DNA of 64,000 bases from DASQBT01 sp963746955. GTDB lineage: Bacteria > Pseudomonadota > Gammaproteobacteria > Burkholderiales > Thiobacillaceae. The stretch lies in NCBI GenBank assembly GCA_963746955.1, contig CAVVDR010000003.1, positions 62,001 to 126,000 of the forward strand. The letters are read 5' to 3'. Position 1 is the stretch's first letter. Each line of letters starts with the position of its first letter. The position numbers and the translations under genes are program-made. The notes under the pieces were generated by a model. The model saw nothing but the letters and a program-made list of their open reading frames with translations, had not been told where the DNA came from and ran no database searches. Of this stretch, positions 52,289 through 60,917 are shown piece by piece.

Positions 52289-53314
52289 ATGCGCCACTGG
52301 CGCAGCTTGAATCCAGTCAGTCTTCTTCTGCTGCCCATGGCTGGCATGTTTTGGTTGGCGGTCAGGCTGCGTCGCTGGCTATACAGGCAGAATTTCCTGC
52401 GATCCTATCACCTCGGGGTGCCGGTGGTGGTGGTGGGAAATATCACCTCGGGCGGTACAGGCAAGACACCACTCATCATCGCCTTGGTCAAGGCGCTGCA
52501 ACAACTCGGGTACCGCCCTGGGGTCGTGAGCCGCGGCTATGGCGGGGCGCACACGACCCCGAGACTCGTTACCGGACAAAGCGACCCAACCAGCGTAGGG
52601 GATGAACCGGTGTTGATCGCGTGGAAAACCGGCGCACCGGTCGCCGTGGGGCGGGATCGCGTGGCGGCAGCGAGGCTGTTGCTTGCGCGCAGCCCCGGTA
52701 TCGACGTGATTCTGTCGGACGACGGTCTGCAGCATTATCGCCTGGGCCGCAATATTGAACTGGCAGTGGTCGATGGCTCCTATGGCTTGGGCAACAGCCT
52801 GCTATTGCCTGCCGGGCCGTTGAGGGAACCTGCGCGCCGGCTGCAGGACGCGGACGCGGTGATCATCACGCGCAGACCAGGCGAAGCGCGACGTTTCAGC
52901 GTCTCCCATCCGCGCATCATGGAAGTCAATCATGGTCCTGGAAAACTCTTCCGGCTGATTGATGAGAACGACCGCAAAGACCCGCAGCATGCATTCAGCC
53001 AGAAACTCACTGCGCTGGCAGGAATCGCCCGGCCGGAAAGTTTCTTCCATGTGCTGGAGAATTTTGGCCTGGATTTTCAGGTCCGCACCTTTCCCGATCA
53101 CCACGCGTATTCCTCCGCCGAGCTGGCCGAAGAGGGCCTATTGCTCATGACCGAGAAGGACGCAGTAAAATGTCGGAAATTCGCAAAGCCTGACTGGTGG
53201 GCGCTGGAATGGGAGGCCCTTCCGGGGCCGGAGTTGATTGGGTGGCTCGCCAAGGCCATTGATCATCCAAACGGTGCGGTCATCTCTGCGGTCAGCGGAG
53301 TTTCACAACCTTAG
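52289..53314 (+). CDS. lpxK: Tetraacyldisaccharide 4'-kinase
   Basis: Phosphorylates the lipid A precursor at the inner membrane. 341 residues with an N-terminal membrane-associated stretch, the P-loop VVVVGNITSGGTGKTPLIIA, PGVVSRGYGG, and the conserved VILSDDGLQHYRL. Standard size. The exbB-exbD-lpxK-trm112-kdsB-adk order is typical of betaproteobacteria. Confidence 0.96.
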   Translation: MRHWRSLNPVSLLLLPMAGMFWLAVRLRRWLYRQNFLRSYHLGVPVVVVGNITSGGTGKTPLIIALVKALQQLGYRPGVVSRGYGGAHTTPRLVTGQSDPTSVGDEPVLIAWKTGAPVAVGRDRVAAARLLLARSPGIDVILSDDGLQHYRLGRNIELAVVDGSYGLGNSLLLPAGPLREPARRLQDADAVIITRRPGEARRFSVSHPRIMEVNHGPGKLFRLIDENDRKDPQHAFSQKLTALAGIARPESFFHVLENFGLDFQVRTFPDHHAYSSAELAEEGLLLMTEKDAVKCRKFAKPDWWALEWEALPGPELIGWLAKAIDHPNGAVISAVSGVSQP

Positions 53315-53344
53315 CCGATCAGCCGGAAATAAGAGGAACGTGAA

Positions 53345-53641
53345 ATGAATGAGCAGGCCTGCACGGCTGGGGCAGCCGGTCGAGAGCGTCGACATGCGGG
53401 AGAGCGCATCACGGGTGGTGAGAATGAAGCTCAGGTGGTCAAGGACAGGGTGCAAACGCGAACACATCTGTGGTCCCAGGCCAATGGTCTGCCGGTTAGT
53501 GTTAGTCTTGGCTGCAGTCTGGCGCCTAGGGATGGACTTGATCTTCTGACGTTTCTATCCGTGGTGGACATCGCGCTCTATCGCAACAAGGCGGCCCCGA
53601 TTGGCGCGGGATACTTGGCGGCCGCGCCTGAAACTTCTTGA
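53345..53641 (+). pseudogene. Fragment of a GGDEF (diguanylate cyclase) domain
   Basis: A 98-codon frame between lpxK and trm112. Residues around 49-85 (LPVSVSLGCSLAPRDG, then VVDIALYRNKA) match the last strands and helix of GGDEF domains, where ADxALYxAK is typical. The GGDEF active site and everything before it are missing, and the first 48 residues show no domain. AGAGGAA before the ATG means it could still be translated. Probably a relic inserted into an otherwise conserved operon. Confidence 0.6.
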
Positions 53642-53655
53642 ACAGGTCTATCGCA

Positions 53656-53835
53656 ATGGATAAAAGGCTGCTCGACATTCTCGTTTGCCCGGTATGCAAG
53701 GGCCCCCTGGTGTATCGCAAGGACGCCAGGGAACTGATTTGTTCTCCTTGCCGCCTCGCCTATCCGATCCGGGATGATATTCCGGTCATGCTGCCGGAAG
53801 AAGCCCGCGCGCTTCCGCCTGAGGAGGAAGTCTGA
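53656..53835 (+). CDS. Trm112 family protein (YcaR-like)
   Basis: 59-residue zinc-ribbon-like protein. MDKRLLDILVCPVCKGPLVY, then LICSPCRLAYPIRDDIPVML is the standard form with two CxxC pairs. In eukaryotes Trm112 activates methyltransferases; the bacterial role is less clear. It is regularly found between lpxK and kdsB, as here. Its stop codon touches the left end of the inverted-repeat element. Confidence 0.93.
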   Translation: MDKRLLDILVCPVCKGPLVYRKDARELICSPCRLAYPIRDDIPVMLPEEARALPPEEEV

Positions 53836-54110
53836 GGAACTTCTGAATGAGTCCTCCATGGGTCGCGTTTACACGAAAAATGCTCAAATGCAAGGCGCGC
53901 GACGAAGGTCGTACTTGATGTACGAGGCCGAGGAGCGCAACGCCGCAGATGGGCATTTTTCGTGCAAACCCTTCGGGCAGGGGCTTGGCGGGCGGTCTGC
54001 TGTGTCGCGTCGCTTGGCATCGTAGAATGACTACGACCTGCGCGGCGCTTCGTGCATCTCGTCCCGCCAAGCCCCTGCGCGGCCCATGCGGGACTTATTC
54101 AAAGGTTCCC
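53836..54110. mobile_element. MITE-like element with 32-bp terminal inverted repeats
   Basis: The ends GGAACTTCTGAATGAGTCC (53836 onward) and, reversed, GGAACCTTTGAATAAGTCC (54109 down) match over 32 bases at 26 positions. Inside are nested inverted repeats: ACGAAAAATGC (53873-53883) with GCATTTTTCGT (53953-53963); CAGGGGCTTGGCGGG (53978-53992) with its complement at 54063-54077; TCGTAG/CTACGA at 54020-54036. No coding frame. It fills the whole gap between trm112 and kdsB. A target-site duplication is not clear. Confidence 0.75.
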
Positions 54111-54113
54111 TAG

Positions 54114-54872
54114 ATGCGGTTTCAGGCTGTCGTTCCCGCCCGCTATGCCTCCAGTCGATTGCCGGGCAAACCCCTGGTGGATATTGCAGGCAAGCCCATG
54201 GTGGTGCGGGTGGTTGAGCGTGCGCTCCAGGCAGGTGCCGAATCTGTCCTGGTGGCGACCGATGACGAACGGGTTCGCTCAGCGGTGGAGGCTTATGGCT
54301 ATAAGGCGCTCATGACCTCGGCGAATCATCCTTCCGGCACGGACAGGCTGACCGAGGTGGTTGGACTACTGGGCTGGGGCGATGATGAGATCATCGTAAA
54401 TGTGCAAGGCGATGAGCCGCTGATCTCACCCAGGCTGATAAGGGACTGCGCGCTGGAACTGACGCTAAAGCCGGATGCAGCCGTTGCGACGCTGGCCCAC
54501 CCGATTCGCGACTTGGACAGTTTTCGCAACCCCAATGCGGTCAAGGTGGTGACGGATGCCAAGGGCTATGCGCTGTACTTCAGCCGTGCCCCGATACCGT
54601 GGCCACGCGATGCGTTTGCGCTCAAGGAAGGACTGCCCGAGGCGATGATCGCGTTGCGGCATATCGGCCTTTATGCCTACCGCGCCGGTTTCTTGCGCGC
54701 GTATGCCGATCTCGCGCCAGCGCCGCTGGAGCGCCTGGAAATGCTGGAGCAATTGCGCGCATTATGGTACGGATACCGCATCGCCGTGGCCGTGTCGGCT
54801 GAACTGCCCGGCCCGGGAGTCGACACCAGCGAAGATCTGGAACGGGTGCGAGCCCTGTTCGCTGCGAGTTGA
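54114..54872 (+). CDS. kdsB: 3-deoxy-manno-octulosonate cytidylyltransferase
   Basis: Activates Kdo with CTP for LPS core synthesis. 252 residues with VVPARYASSRLPGKPLVDIAG, the conserved NVQGDEP, and LEQLRALWYGYRI. Standard length. The ATG is only four bases from the right end of the inverted-repeat element, so the AAGG acting as ribosome site belongs to the element. Confidence 0.97.
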   Translation: MRFQAVVPARYASSRLPGKPLVDIAGKPMVVRVVERALQAGAESVLVATDDERVRSAVEAYGYKALMTSANHPSGTDRLTEVVGLLGWGDDEIIVNVQGDEPLISPRLIRDCALELTLKPDAAVATLAHPIRDLDSFRNPNAVKVVTDAKGYALYFSRAPIPWPRDAFALKEGLPEAMIALRHIGLYAYRAGFLRAYADLAPAPLERLEMLEQLRALWYGYRIAVAVSAELPGPGVDTSEDLERVRALFAAS

Positions 54873-54973
54873 TGGACTTTATCTTCCAATAAAAAAAATT
54901 AACTTCGCCGGTTTTGGCGTATGCCCTACCCTAACAGGTTCATTGGTATTTCAATATGCACAAGGAGAAACAC

Positions 54974-55630
54974 ATGCGCCTGATTCTCTTGGGGGGGCCC
55001 GGAGCGGGCAAAGGCACCCAAGCCAATTTCATCAAGGAGAAATTCGCCATCCCCCAGATTTCCACGGGTGACATGCTGCGTGCTCACGTCAAGGCCGGCA
55101 CCGAACTCGGCATGAAAGCCAAGGCCATCATGGATGCGGGCGGTTTGGTGTCTGACGACATCATTATCGGCATGGTGAAAGATCGCTTGACGCAGGGCGA
55201 CTGCAAGAACGGCTATCTGTTTGACGGCTTTCCGCGCACCATTCCCCAGGCTGAAGCCATGAAGGCAGCCGGCGTGCCGATCGACTACGTGGTCGAAATC
55301 GATGTCGCCGATGAAGAAATCATCAAGCGAATGTCGGGGCGCAGGGTGCATGTTGCTTCCGGCCGCACCTACCACGTGGTGTTCAATCCGCCGAAAGTTG
55401 CAGGCAAGGACGATGTGACGGGCGACGATCTGATCCAGCGCGCCGACGACACGGAAGAAACGGTCAAGAAGCGGCTGGATGTCTACCACGCCCAGACCGA
55501 ACCCCTGGTGAAATATTACGGTGACTGGGCGAGACGCGGCGAAGCGGGTGCGCCCAAATACGTGAAGATTCCGGGCGTAGGTAAAGTGGATCAAATCCGC
55601 GACGCCATATTCAAGGGGTTGGGAGCCTAG
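54974..55630 (+). CDS. adk: Adenylate kinase
   Basis: Interconverts AMP + ATP and 2 ADP. 218 residues, the long form with a LID domain. P-loop LLGGPGAGKGTQANFI, AMP site DGFPRTIPQAEA, and LID around GRTYHVVFNPPKV. ATG 54974 follows AAGGAG by seven bases; an upstream ATG would add six residues. It also disposes of the AMP made by PpdK. Confidence 0.98.
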   Translation: MRLILLGGPGAGKGTQANFIKEKFAIPQISTGDMLRAHVKAGTELGMKAKAIMDAGGLVSDDIIIGMVKDRLTQGDCKNGYLFDGFPRTIPQAEAMKAAGVPIDYVVEIDVADEEIIKRMSGRRVHVASGRTYHVVFNPPKVAGKDDVTGDDLIQRADDTEETVKKRLDVYHAQTEPLVKYYGDWARRGEAGAPKYVKIPGVGKVDQIRDAIFKGLGA

Positions 55631-55633
55631 GCT

Positions 55634-55996
55634 GTGCCCAAGCACGCGCCCGAATTCACCGACAGCGAAAAATGGGTGGTGGCTGAAACCCTCAAGGAGC
55701 GTTGGCAGGACCAGACTCCTGAACTGCGGGAGGTGGAAACCGAAATCCGCATCTATCCGGATGATCGGGAACTGACCGATTGCTCGGGGTTGTACTGGGA
55801 ATCGGGCAATTGCAAGTTCTGCATATCCAAGACCGGCCATTCCCGCTTCCGCCCCATGTTCTTTTACCGGGTGCGGGATCGCTACACCACCGATCGGGAA
55901 GAGTACGATGACCTGGTCGACTGCGTGGTCACCATGCTGAAGCTCCAGGTGGATATCGAGTTTCAGCGTGAGGGTCTTACAGAGGAAAAGAAATAG
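55634..55996 (+). CDS. Hypothetical protein, 120 residues, after adk
   Basis: GTG 55634 begins three bases after the adk stop. The protein is soluble and strongly charged, with DCSGLYWESGNCKFCISKTG (three cysteines) and FFYRVRDRYTTDREEYDDLV in the middle, and an acidic/basic C-terminus. I do not recognise the family. The position suggests co-transcription with adk. A hairpin follows the stop. Confidence 0.7.
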   Translation: MPKHAPEFTDSEKWVVAETLKERWQDQTPELREVETEIRIYPDDRELTDCSGLYWESGNCKFCISKTGHSRFRPMFFYRVRDRYTTDREEYDDLVDCVVTMLKLQVDIEFQREGLTEEKK

Positions 55997-56002
55997 ATTC
56001 AG

Positions 56003-56030
56003 CGCCAGGCTTAGCCTGGCGTCATCTTTT
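56003..56030 (+). terminator. Hairpin after the adk operon
   Basis: CGCCAGGC (56003-56010) pairs with GCCTGGCG (56014-56021) around TTA, followed by TCATCTTTT. A modest terminator that separates adk from pfp. Confidence 0.6.
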
Positions 56031-56049
56031 GAAGCAAAAGGAGAACATC

Positions 56050-57327
56050 ATGGCGACCAACAAAGCCGCCCCGAAAAAAAATGCGTTCTACGCCCAGTCC
56101 GGTGGGGTCACTGCCGTGATCAACGCGTCTGCCTGCGGCGTGATCGAAACTGCGCGCAAGCACAAGGACAAGATCGGCAAGGTCTATGCAGGACGCAACG
56201 GCATCATCGGCGCGCTGACCGAAGACCTGATCGACACAAGCAAGGATACTGCCGCGGCCATCAAGGCCTTGCGTTACACCCCCTCCGGCGCGTTCGGCTC
56301 CTGCCGCTACAAGCTGAAAAGCCTGGAAGCCAACAAGCGCGAATATGAGCGTCTGATCGAAGTCTTCAAGGCGCACAACATCGGCTACTTCTTCTACAAC
56401 GGCGGCGGCGATTCCGCCGACACCTGCTACAAGATTTCCCAGCTATCGGAAACAATGGGCTATCCGGTCCAGGCCATACACGTGCCCAAGACCGTGGACA
56501 ATGATCTGCCCATCACCGACTGCTGCCCCGGTTTCGGCTCGGTCGCCAAGTACATTGCGGTGTCCACCCGCGAGGCCTCGTTCGATGTGGCATCGATGGC
56601 CAAGACTTCGACAAAAGTGTTCATCGTGGAAGTGATGGGGCGTCACGCAGGCTGGATTGCGGCGGCAGGCGGCATGGCTTCCACCAAGGATACCGAAATT
56701 CCCATCGTGATCCTGTTTCCCGAAGTGACCTTCGACGAGAAGAAATTCCTGGCGTCTGTGGATGAAAAGGTGAAGAGATTCGGCTACTGCACGGTGGTGG
56801 TGTCGGAGGGTGTCATGGGTCCGGATGGAAAGTTTCTCGCCGACCAGGGCCTCAAGGACGCCTTCGGCCACGCGCAACTGGGGGGCGTGGCGCCGGTGGT
56901 GGCCGGCATCGTCAAGCGCGGCCTGGACCTGAAGTATCACTGGGCGGTCGCAGATTACCTGCAGCGCGCGGCGCGTCATATTGCCTCCAAGACCGACGTG
57001 GATCAGGCCTATGCCATGGGCAAGGCTGCCGTCGAGTTTGCCCTCAAGGGCCACAATTCTGTCATGCCCACGGTGGATCGCGTTTCCAACAAGCCTTACA
57101 AATGGAAGGTGGGCATGGCGTCGCTTTCGAAGGTGGCCAACGTGGAAAAGATGATGCCCAAGGATTTCATCACCAAGGACGGCTTCGGCATTACGGAAAA
57201 ATGCCGCACTTACCTGGCGCCGTTGATGAAGGGCGAAGACTACCCTCCGTACAAGGACGGTCTTCCGCAGTATGTGCGGCTCAAGAACGTGGCCGTTGCC
57301 AGGAAGCTGCCGGAATTCAAGGTGTGA
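56050..57327 (+). CDS. pfp: Pyrophosphate-dependent 6-phosphofructokinase
   Basis: Reversibly phosphorylates fructose 6-phosphate with PPi. 425 residues. The phosphoryl-donor site reads YNGGGDSADT, and the catalytic motif PKTVDNDLPITD has lysine where ATP-using enzymes have glycine (PGTIDND), so PPi is the likely donor. MGRHAGWIA is also present. ATG 56050 follows AAAAGGAG. Together with ppdK and hppA it builds a PPi-linked glycolysis/gluconeogenesis. Confidence 0.94.
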   Translation: MATNKAAPKKNAFYAQSGGVTAVINASACGVIETARKHKDKIGKVYAGRNGIIGALTEDLIDTSKDTAAAIKALRYTPSGAFGSCRYKLKSLEANKREYERLIEVFKAHNIGYFFYNGGGDSADTCYKISQLSETMGYPVQAIHVPKTVDNDLPITDCCPGFGSVAKYIAVSTREASFDVASMAKTSTKVFIVEVMGRHAGWIAAAGGMASTKDTEIPIVILFPEVTFDEKKFLASVDEKVKRFGYCTVVVSEGVMGPDGKFLADQGLKDAFGHAQLGGVAPVVAGIVKRGLDLKYHWAVADYLQRAARHIASKTDVDQAYAMGKAAVEFALKGHNSVMPTVDRVSNKPYKWKVGMASLSKVANVEKMMPKDFITKDGFGITEKCRTYLAPLMKGEDYPPYKDGLPQYVRLKNVAVARKLPEFKV

Positions 57328-57378
57328 GGCCGAGGCCTTGCACGCAAGGGGCGGCCGCGCGTTTGTTGAAGGGACAGG

Positions 57379-57621
57379 TTGGGTGAAAGCGGGTTGCAGA
57401 ACGTGACGCTTGATCGGGCTCGGCAGTTGCTCAAGGTCCAGGCCGATTTCGGCGGTTTCTACAACGCCAATTCCGCCAAGCTGATCCTGTCAGAAGTGCA
57501 GAAGGAGCATGGCCAGACGGCGGTGGATCAACTGATCGTCGAGCTAAACCTGGAACAGGTTTTCGGATTTGCGCCAGGCACCCGCTTCGAGGGCGGACTG
57601 GCGATGGGGCGGGAAAGGTAG
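57379..57621 (+). CDS. Small hypothetical protein between pfp and hppA
   Basis: About 80 residues from TTG 57379 (AAGGGACAGG just before it); TTG 57394 or GTG 57403 are alternatives. Helical, with LDRARQLLKVQADFGGFYNA, then LILSEVQKEHGQTAVDQLIV, ending FAPGTRF. No family known to me. Its place between two PPi-using enzymes makes a role near PPi metabolism possible but unproven. Confidence 0.65.
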   Translation: MGESGLQNVTLDRARQLLKVQADFGGFYNANSAKLILSEVQKEHGQTAVDQLIVELNLEQVFGFAPGTRFEGGLAMGRER

Positions 57622-57683
57622 AAGCGGCAGGATAACTGGCGTTTCCGGCAGTTTTTAATATTGGGGAAGAAAGGGGTAATCCA

Positions 57684-59726
57684 ATGAGTAGCGCAATCGT
57701 GCTGGCCTTGGTGTGCGCAGGCGTGGCCATTCTGTATGGAATCATATCCAGCCGCTGGATTCTCGCCCAACCGGCAGGCAGCGAACGCATGCAGGCGATT
57801 TCTGCTGCGGTTCAGGAGGGTGCGCAGGCTTATCTCAAACGCCAGTACACGACCATCGGCATGGTCGGGGTGGTGTTGTTCGCGGTTATCGCGATCTTCC
57901 TGAATATGCCCACCGCCATCGGCTTTGCCATCGGCGCCATTCTCTCTGGTGCGGCGGGGTTCATCGGCATGAACGTGTCGGTGCGCTCCAACGTGCGCAC
58001 CGCCCAGGCTGCGTACAACGGGCTCAATGCCGCACTCAACATCGCGTTCAAGGGCGGCGCCATTACCGGCATGCTCGTGGTGGGCCTGGGTTTGCTCGGT
58101 GTGGCAGGCTATTACGCAGCGCTCACGGCGACCGGCATGAGTGCCTCCGACGCCATTCACGCCCTGGTCGGTCTGGGCTTCGGCGGCTCGCTCATCTCCA
58201 TCTTCGCCCGTCTTGGCGGCGGCATATTCACCAAGGGCGCGGATGTGGGCGCGGATTTGGTGGGCAAGGTGGAAGCCGGCATTCCGGAGGACGACCCGCG
58301 CAACCCCGCGGTGATTGCCGACAACGTGGGCGACAACGTGGGCGACTGCGCCGGCATGGCTGCCGACCTGTTCGAAACCTATGCGGTGACCATCATCGCA
58401 ACCATGCTGCTGGGCAGCCTGCTGGTGACCGGCGACAACGCTGCCAATGCCATGGTCTATCCTTTGGTGCTGGGCGGCGTGTCCATCATCGCTTCCATCA
58501 TCGGCACCTTCTTCGTCAATGCGCGCGAGGGCGGCAAGATCATGAACGCCCTGTATCGCGGCCTGATGGTGGCAGGCGTGCTGGCGATACCCGCCTTCTA
58601 CTTCGTGACGACGCAAATGTTCGGCGAGGGCGTCATGGTGGGGGGCACGATGGTGTCGAGCATGAATCTGTTCTTCGCATCCCTGATCGGCCTGGCGCTG
58701 ACTGCCGCCATGGTGGTCATCACCGAGTATTACACCGCCACCGAATACGGCCCGGTGCGCCATATCGCGCAGGCTTCCACCACCGGGCACGGCACCAACA
58801 TCATCGCCGGGCTGGGCGTGTCGATGAAGGCCACCGCCGCACCGGTCATCGCCGTGTGTCTGGCGATCTGGGGCGCGCACGCACTGGGCGGGCTGTATGG
58901 CATCGCCATTGCCGCCACCTCCATGCTGTCCATGACCGGCATCATCGTGGCGCTGGATGCCTACGGTCCGATCACCGACAACGCCGGCGGCATCGCCGAG
59001 ATGGCCGAGCTGCCGGTCGAGATCCGCAATATCACCGACCCGCTCGATGCCGTGGGCAACACCACCAAGGCGGTGACCAAGGGCTACGCCATCGGCTCCG
59101 CCGGCCTGGCCGCGCTGGTGCTGTTTGCCGACTACACCCATGCGCTGGAAGCCAAGCTGGGCGTAAGCACCGCGTTCGACCTGTCCGACCACATGGTCAT
59201 CATCGGCCTGTTCATCGGCGGCATGGTGCCTTATCTGTTTGGCGCAATGGGCATGGAAGCGGTGGGGCGCGCGGCGGGGTCCGTGGTGGTGGAGGTGCGT
59301 CGCCAGTTCCGCGAGATCAAGGGCATCATGGAAGGCACCGGCAAGCCCGAATACGGCGTTTGCGTGGACATGCTGACCAAGGCCGCGATCAAGGAAATGA
59401 TGATTCCGTCACTGCTGCCGGTGCTGGTTCCGGTGCTGGTCGGCCTGATTCTGGGGCCCAAGGCCCTGGGCGGCGTGCTGCTGGGCACCATCGTCACCGG
59501 CATCTTTGTGGCCATTTCCATGACCACCGGCGGCGGTGCCTGGGACAACGCCAAGAAATACATCGAAGAGGGCAATTACGGCGGCAAGGGCAGCGAGGCT
59601 CACAAGGCGGCGGTGACCGGCGACACCGTGGGTGATCCCTACAAGGACACCGCAGGCCCCGCAGTCAACCCGTTGATCAAGATCATCAACATCGTGGCCT
59701 TGCTGATCGTTCCCCTGCTGCATTGA
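57684..59726 (+). CDS. hppA: K+-independent H+-translocating inorganic pyrophosphatase
   Basis: Membrane pump that hydrolyses PPi (or makes it) and moves protons. 680 residues with about 16 helices. The PPi site has FTKGADVGADLVGKVEAGIP, then NPAVIADNVGDNVGDCAGMA, and near the C-terminus GDTVGDPYKDTAGPA. GNTTKAVTKGYAIGSAG has Lys462 and Thr465, the pair that marks the K+-independent class. A strong terminator follows. Confidence 0.97.
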   Translation: MSSAIVLALVCAGVAILYGIISSRWILAQPAGSERMQAISAAVQEGAQAYLKRQYTTIGMVGVVLFAVIAIFLNMPTAIGFAIGAILSGAAGFIGMNVSVRSNVRTAQAAYNGLNAALNIAFKGGAITGMLVVGLGLLGVAGYYAALTATGMSASDAIHALVGLGFGGSLISIFARLGGGIFTKGADVGADLVGKVEAGIPEDDPRNPAVIADNVGDNVGDCAGMAADLFETYAVTIIATMLLGSLLVTGDNAANAMVYPLVLGGVSIIASIIGTFFVNAREGGKIMNALYRGLMVAGVLAIPAFYFVTTQMFGEGVMVGGTMVSSMNLFFASLIGLALTAAMVVITEYYTATEYGPVRHIAQASTTGHGTNIIAGLGVSMKATAAPVIAVCLAIWGAHALGGLYGIAIAATSMLSMTGIIVALDAYGPITDNAGGIAEMAELPVEIRNITDPLDAVGNTTKAVTKGYAIGSAGLAALVLFADYTHALEAKLGVSTAFDLSDHMVIIGLFIGGMVPYLFGAMGMEAVGRAAGSVVVEVRRQFREIKGIMEGTGKPEYGVCVDMLTKAAIKEMMIPSLLPVLVPVLVGLILGPKALGGVLLGTIVTGIFVAISMTTGGGAWDNAKKYIEEGNYGGKGSEAHKAAVTGDTVGDPYKDTAGPAVNPLIKIINIVALLIVPLLH

Positions 59727-59746
59727 TCAAGCCCGGCTCGTTGACG

Positions 59747-59772
59747 AACCGGCCTGCGGGCCGGTTTTTTTG
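59747..59772 (+). terminator. Rho-independent terminator of hppA
   Basis: AACCGGCC (59747-59754) pairs with GGCCGGTT (59759-59766) around TGCG, followed by a run of T. Confidence 0.92.
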
Positions 59773-59892
59773 TGCCGGCCTTGTCCCGGCATGCTAGATT
59801 CAAAATGTCTTGATTGAATGTGTGAAGGCTGGTTGTCGCTGATCATCCGCGCCGTGCCACAAGAAGAGTCTTCACCGCCGAAAGGAGCAAAC

Positions 59893-60612
59893 ATGAAACG
59901 ATCGCTCACAGGTTTCGCGCTGGCCGCATTTTGCCTTGCCGTTTGGGCGGCTCCGGAGAGCTACAAGATCGATAATGCCCACAGCTTCGCCAACTGGGGC
60001 ATCCGGCATATCGTGGGCCGCACGACGGGAACCTTCAACGACATCAAGGGCACCCTGATGCTGGATCCGGACAATCCCAATACCGGCTCTGCCGATGTCA
60101 CCATCAACATCTTCTCCCTGAATTCTGGCCACCGTGAACGCGACATTCACGTGCTGACGGGGGATTTTCTCGACGGGCATAACTATCCCAACATGCGCTT
60201 CGTCAGCACCGGTTTCAGATCCACCGGCAAGGATGCGGGGGTCATGACCGGCCAACTTACATTGCACGGCGCCACCCGAAGCGTCGATATTCCCTACAAG
60301 ATCCTGGGTTTCGCAGCCGATCCCTGGGGCAATCAGCGCGCTGCATTTGAAGGCAAGTTCAGCCTCAACCGCAGCGACTATGGCATTACCAAATATCTGG
60401 ACAGCAGCGGCGGCGGCTTACTCGGCAATGAGGTTGACATCACGCTGCTGGTGGAAGGGCTGAAACTGGGACCGGACGGCCAGGTGCTGAACATCAAGAA
60501 CCAGCCGGCGCCTGCACCCGTTGCACAGCCAGCTGCCCCACCTGCGCAGCCTGAACCCGCCAAGAAGGAAAAGCCCAACTTGCAGGACTTGCTCAAAGGC
60601 ATCCTCAACTAA
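59893..60612 (+). CDS. YceI-family periplasmic protein
   Basis: 239 residues with a signal peptide (MKRSLTGFALAAFCLAVWA) and a lipocalin-like YceI domain: YKIDNAHSFANWGIRHIVGR, then TADVTINIFS-type strands, HERDIHVLTGDFLDGHNYP, and LTLHGATRSVDIPYKI. YceI proteins bind long isoprenoids or fatty amides. A Pro/Ala/Gln-rich linker and a short LQDLLKGIL helix extend the C-terminus beyond the usual domain. ATG 59893 follows AAAGGAG. Standalone gene with its own terminator. Confidence 0.92.
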   Translation: MKRSLTGFALAAFCLAVWAAPESYKIDNAHSFANWGIRHIVGRTTGTFNDIKGTLMLDPDNPNTGSADVTINIFSLNSGHRERDIHVLTGDFLDGHNYPNMRFVSTGFRSTGKDAGVMTGQLTLHGATRSVDIPYKILGFAADPWGNQRAAFEGKFSLNRSDYGITKYLDSSGGGLLGNEVDITLLVEGLKLGPDGQVLNIKNQPAPAPVAQPAAPPAQPEPAKKEKPNLQDLLKGILN

Positions 60613-60635
60613 GCCTTTCTGCGTCATTCAAACCG

Positions 60636-60672
60636 TGGCCCAGCAATAGTCTTGCAGGGCCAATTGTTTTTT
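60636..60672 (+). terminator. Terminator after the YceI gene
   Basis: TGGCCC (60636-60641) pairs with GGGCCA (60657-60662) and an inner GCAA/TTGC across an A-A mismatch, followed by ATTGTTTTTT. The remaining 245 bases up to hsdM hold no gene and presumably its promoter. Confidence 0.8.
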
Positions 60673-60917
60673 CAGAATGGCGACGCCACCTCTTGTCGCA
60701 ACCTTAAGCGCAATGGCAGCTTAAGGTCGCCCAGGTCGAAGCTATTTATGTCTGGTCATCGGCCTTATCTGTCTGATGATGCGCGCTTTGATATAGTCTG
60801 CAATCGGCATAAAGCCGTTCTTCAGAGTTACCTTTCAGTTTGGGTAATGGCGGGATGTTCCAATTTCTCACTCTGTCCCAATGAAAAGATCGACAGACAA
60901 AAAAGGGCTTAGGGCTG

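Noticed and set aside
57528..59192. 554-codon minus-strand frame and a 640-codon alternative plus frame over hppA
   Set aside because: Both are low-complexity shadows (His-rich or Arg-rich) of the highly conserved pyrophosphatase gene.
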